The notes below the pieces were generated by a model. The model saw only the letters and a list, made by a program, of their open reading frames with translations, was not told the DNA's origin and did no database searches. DNA of 64,000 nt from Pelomonas sp937871895. Its GTDB lineage: Bacteria > Pseudomonadota > Gammaproteobacteria > Burkholderiales > Burkholderiaceae_C. Below are positions 61,694 to 64,000 of the stretch, one piece after another (the first letter of the stretch is position 1; each line of letters starts with the position of its first letter). The stretch lies in the NCBI RefSeq assembly GCF_046348265.1, contig NZ_JAXMEO010000019.1. One strand, 5' to 3'. The position numbers and the translations under genes are program-made.

Positions 61694-62311
61694 TCAGCGA
61701 AGACCGGCGACGTAGTCGGAGACGGCCTTGATCTCCTTGTCGTTCATCTTCGCGGCCACGCCCGTCATCTGGGCAGAGTTGGTGCGGCCACCGGCGCGGA
61801 AGGCCAGCATCTGGGCTTCAATGTAGTCGCCATGCTGGCCACCGATGCGCGCGTACTGCGAAGGGATGCCAGCGCCCGTCGGGCCGTGGCAGGCCGCGCA
61901 GGCGGGGATGGCGCGGTCGGCAATGCCGCCGCGGTAAATCTTTTCGCCCAGCTGGACGGTGTCCTTGTTCTTGGCAAAGCCCGGCTTGGCCGTCTTGCTG
62001 GCGTAGAAGGCCGCGACATTGCGGATGTCTTCCTCGCTCAGCGGCGCGGCCATGCCGCTCATCACGGCGTTCTTGCGCTTGCCGGACTTGAACTCGGTCA
62101 GCTGCTTGACGAGGTAGTCAGCGTGCTGGCCTTGCAGGATGGGGTTGGCCGGGCTGCCGCGCGAGCCGTCCGCCGTGTGGCAGGCGGCGCAGACATTGGA
62201 GGCAATCGTGCCGCCCTTGGCCAGATCAGGCTTGGCCGCTGCGGCGGGTTCGTTCGCGGAGGCCGAGAGGGCCAGCAGCAGACCGGACAAGAGAGTGGCG
62301 ACAATCTTCAT
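61694..62311 (-). CDS. Dihaem cytochrome c4
   Basis: 205 residues from ATG 62311. Signal peptide (LLSGLLLALSASA), then two cytochrome c domains each with CAACH ('NVCAACHTADGS', 'IPACAACHGPTGAG') and Met ligands in 'NAVMSGMAAPLS' and 'NSAQMTGVAAKM'. A periplasmic electron carrier to terminal oxidases. Sits next to System II genes and divergent from engB, a classic betaproteobacterial arrangement. Confidence 0.95.
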   Translation of the reverse strand: MKIVATLLSGLLLALSASANEPAAAAKPDLAKGGTIASNVCAACHTADGSRGSPANPILQGQHADYLVKQLTEFKSGKRKNAVMSGMAAPLSEEDIRNVAAFYASKTAKPGFAKNKDTVQLGEKIYRGGIADRAIPACAACHGPTGAGIPSQYARIGGQHGDYIEAQMLAFRAGGRTNSAQMTGVAAKMNDKEIKAVSDYVAGLR

Positions 62312-62381
62312 GGATGCTCTAGGTTTCGTTGGGCGCAACCGCAGAATTTTACAATGACCGGCTAGCAAGCTGGACCCCTTC

Positions 62382-63074
62382 ATGACCGATGCCTCCTCGC
62401 CCCCGGCGAACCCCGAAAAGATCGCCCTGGCCTGGACGCACACCGCGCGCTTCCTCACGACTGCCAGCCAGCTCGATCAACTGCCGGCAACGGAACTGCC
62501 TGAGATCGCCTTCGTCGGCCGCTCCAACGCGGGCAAGTCCACGGCCATCAACACCCTGGCCCAACAAAAGCGGCTGGCCTTTGCGTCCAAGACGCCGGGG
62601 CGCACTCAGCACATCAACCTCTTCGAGCTGGGCCCCAAGGACGCGCCCGACGCGCTGTTTGCCGACCTGCCCGGCTATGGCTATGCGGCGGTGAACCGCG
62701 AGTCCAAGCTGCGCTGGCAAAAGGTGATGGCCGACTACCTGGAGGTGCGGCGCAGCCTGTCCGGTGTGGTGCTGATGGTGGATTCGCGCTTGGGGCTGAC
62801 CGAACTGGACCAGCAATTGCTGGAGTTCGTCGCGCCACGGGTGCGCACCGGCGCCGTCAAGTTTCTGGTCCTGCTCACCAAGGCCGACAAGCTGAATCGG
62901 AAAGAGGGCGAAGCCTCGCTGCGCGCCGTCTCCGAGCAGCTCGGTGTGCTCGCAACGGATGAGGCCGACGTCGGCATCACCCTCTTTTCTGCGCTGAGCA
63001 AACGGGGTCTCGGCGACGTTGCCCAGGCCCTGCATGGCTGGGCCCACCCCATTGCCCCGACAGCAGCTGAATAG
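62382..63074 (+). CDS. engB: Ribosome-biogenesis GTPase EngB (YsxC/YihA)
   Basis: 230 residues. G1 'FVGRSNAGKSTAINTL', G2 'TPGRTQHIN', G3 'FADLPGYGYAAV', G4 'LLTKADKLNR'. Essential GTPase of large-subunit assembly and septum-related growth. Short non-conserved C-terminus. The initiator tRNA gene follows after 39 bp. Confidence 0.96.
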   Translation: MTDASSPPANPEKIALAWTHTARFLTTASQLDQLPATELPEIAFVGRSNAGKSTAINTLAQQKRLAFASKTPGRTQHINLFELGPKDAPDALFADLPGYGYAAVNRESKLRWQKVMADYLEVRRSLSGVVLMVDSRLGLTELDQQLLEFVAPRVRTGAVKFLVLLTKADKLNRKEGEASLRAVSEQLGVLATDEADVGITLFSALSKRGLGDVAQALHGWAHPIAPTAAE

Positions 63075-63095
63075 CTTGATGCTCCCAAATCGATG

Positions 63096-63101
63096 TATAC
63101 T
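63096..63101 (+). promoter_or_regulatory. -10 element of the tRNA-fMet gene
   Basis: TATACT lies 12 bases before the tRNA 5' end. The best -35 (TTGATG, 63076-63081) is spaced only 14 bp away, so only the -10 is claimed. Confidence 0.45.
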
Positions 63102-63113
63102 GCGAGGCTCTGA

Positions 63114-63190
<77 letters not shown>

Positions 63191-63230
63191 AAAAAACAGC
63201 AGCTAGATCAAAGAGTTAGCTGCGCAGCGG

Positions 63231-63255
63231 AAGCCACCTAGTTGGGTGGCTTTTT
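63231..63255 (+). terminator. Terminator after tRNA-fMet
   Basis: 8-bp stem AAGCCACC/GGTGGCTT (63231-63238 with 63245-63252), a 6-base loop and a T run, 40 bases after the tRNA. Confidence 0.8.
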
Positions 63256-63259
63256 GCTT

Positions 63260-63303
63260 TGTGCCCATTCTGTGCCCACGTTGTGCCTGGGCTGTGCCCG
63301 AGT
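63260..63303 (+). repeat. Four iterated 11-bp TGTGCCC repeats
   Basis: TGTGCCC begins at 63260, 63271 and 63293, with TGTGCCT at 63282: exactly 11 bp apart, so all on one face of the helix. The four bases between differ. They lie between the tRNA terminator and the restriction gene. This pattern suggests protein-binding iterons, for example integrase arm sites; that is inference. Confidence 0.75.
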
Positions 63304-63375
63304 ACTTTTGCCTAGGCACCGAAATGACCTTTGGTCTCCGTGCCCGGCTGATGGCTGGCTCGCCCGCACGGCCAT

Positions 63376-64000
63376 TCAGCCGCCAGCCGCCGACATCACG
63401 TCACTGAGCGACCGCGCCACCAGGTAGCGCGCCGGGTTGTCGCCGACGGCCAGGGCCTTGAAGTGCGCCTTGCCGCACTCGATCTTGGCGCTCTCCTTGT
63501 TGCGCAGGTCGTCGGTGAACAGGCTGCTCTTGGTCTCGACCACGAAGTACAGGCGCCGGGTGCCGTCCTTGTTCACCAGCACGGCCCAGTCGGGGTTGTA
63601 GTTGCCCAGCGGGGTGGGCACCTTGAACCAGCCGGGCAGCTTGGCGTACAGCACCACGTCATCGTCCTTCTCCAGGGCGTCGGCGAAGTCGCGCTCGGTG
63701 GCCGAGTCGTAGACCACGTGCTCGTAGATCGAGCGCTTGGTGTCGCGCAGCATGTTGGTCAGGTAGCCGGTCAGCTCCTCGGTCTCGAACAGCTCCTGGG
63801 CCCAGATCGCGTCGTCGCCCAGGCGCTGGTAGCGGATGCCGTCCACCAGGGCCATGCGCTTGCAGCGCTTGATGATTTCGGCCGCCTGCTCGATGAACTG
63901 CTGCGGGTTGCGCTTGAAGTCGTCCAGCCGCTCGCACTCGGTCAGGATCTTGACCAGGGTGCGCCGCGTCAGCTGCGTGCGGTCCTGCAGGTCGGTCAGC
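63376..64000 (-). CDS. Type III restriction enzyme Res subunit, C-terminal end (partial)
   Basis: The frame is open to the window edge, so this is the last ~207 residues of a longer gene starting outside. It contains 'RTLVKILTECERLDDFKRNP' and 'YQRLGDDAIWAQELFE' typical of the Res region after the helicase, and a PD-(D/E)xK nuclease core: 'GNYNPDWAVLVN' then 'RLYFVVETKSS' (PD...ExK). Type III Res cuts DNA when two Mod-recognised sites are unmethylated. The internal ATG at 63855 is not the start. Confidence 0.88.
   Translation of the reverse strand, partial: LTDLQDRTQLTRRTLVKILTECERLDDFKRNPQQFIEQAAEIIKRCKRMALVDGIRYQRLGDDAIWAQELFETEELTGYLTNMLRDTKRSIYEHVVYDSATERDFADALEKDDDVVLYAKLPGWFKVPTPLGNYNPDWAVLVNKDGTRRLYFVVETKSSLFTDDLRNKESAKIECGKAHFKALAVGDNPARYLVARSLSDVMSAAGG

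Overview
This is a high-G+C window (most stretches look close to 70% G+C) of bacterial chromosome. The gene content (pilT-pilU beside yggS, rplM-rpsI-erpA, ttcA next to a folB domain, msrP-msrQ, a PEP-CTERM protein, System II cytochrome c biogenesis beside cytochrome c4 and engB) points to a betaproteobacterium of the order Burkholderiales, most like the Rubrivivax/Leptothrix/Roseateles group. The taxon is an inference from gene families and order; no 16S gene is present.

Layout. 1-13 kb is mostly housekeeping: the end of a cold-shock/membrane protein, an orphan TonB-type domain, yggS diverging from pilT-pilU, a hydroxyisobutyrate-dehydrogenase relative, the tightly coupled yraN-diaA-dolP set diverging from rsmI, tldD, then aroG behind a phenylalanine-rich leader peptide and attenuator, and htpG. 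12.8-24.9 kb holds a PEP-CTERM GDSL hydrolase, srkA, rplM-rpsI, erpA, anmK, an M23 peptidase diverging from tyrS, and rlhA. 25.0-38.0 kb is a respiratory block on the + strand: a nine-gene System I cytochrome c maturation operon (ccmABCDEFGHI) whose genes all overlap, followed by napDAGHBC (periplasmic nitrate reductase) and mobB (Mo-bisMGD cofactor). The ccm genes would mature the haem proteins NapB and NapC, and mobB would supply the cofactor of NapA. 38-50.6 kb contains an acetyltransferase pair including an odd membrane/solute-binding/GNAT fusion, an amino-acid permease, glmU, several lipoproteins including a GH18 enzyme, ttcA, a flavoprotein-FolB fusion and msrPQ.

50.6-58.2 kb is accessory. 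Four minus-strand genes read as one operon: a 580-aa orphan, a low-G+C orphan with a possible nuclease core, a WYL regulator, and a DUF2779 protein combining a Cas4/RecB-like nuclease with a DEDD-type exonuclease. Beside it are a Zn-ribbon protein and an overlapping Sir2-HAD pair. The operon is my best candidate for an undescribed, possibly defence-related system.

58.1-62.3 kb encodes System II cytochrome c biogenesis (ccsA/resB) and cytochrome c4, so the window carries both cytochrome c maturation systems. engB and an initiator tRNA follow. Directly beyond the tRNA lie 11-bp iterated repeats and the 3' end of a type III restriction subunit, which looks like the edge of an integrated island running off the window.

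Four copies of a ~73-bp palindromic repeat are dispersed at gene ends. A different 28-bp inverted repeat lies inside the start of ccmH. No stretch longer than 300 bp lacks a gene. I saw no insertion sequence, CRISPR array or rRNA.
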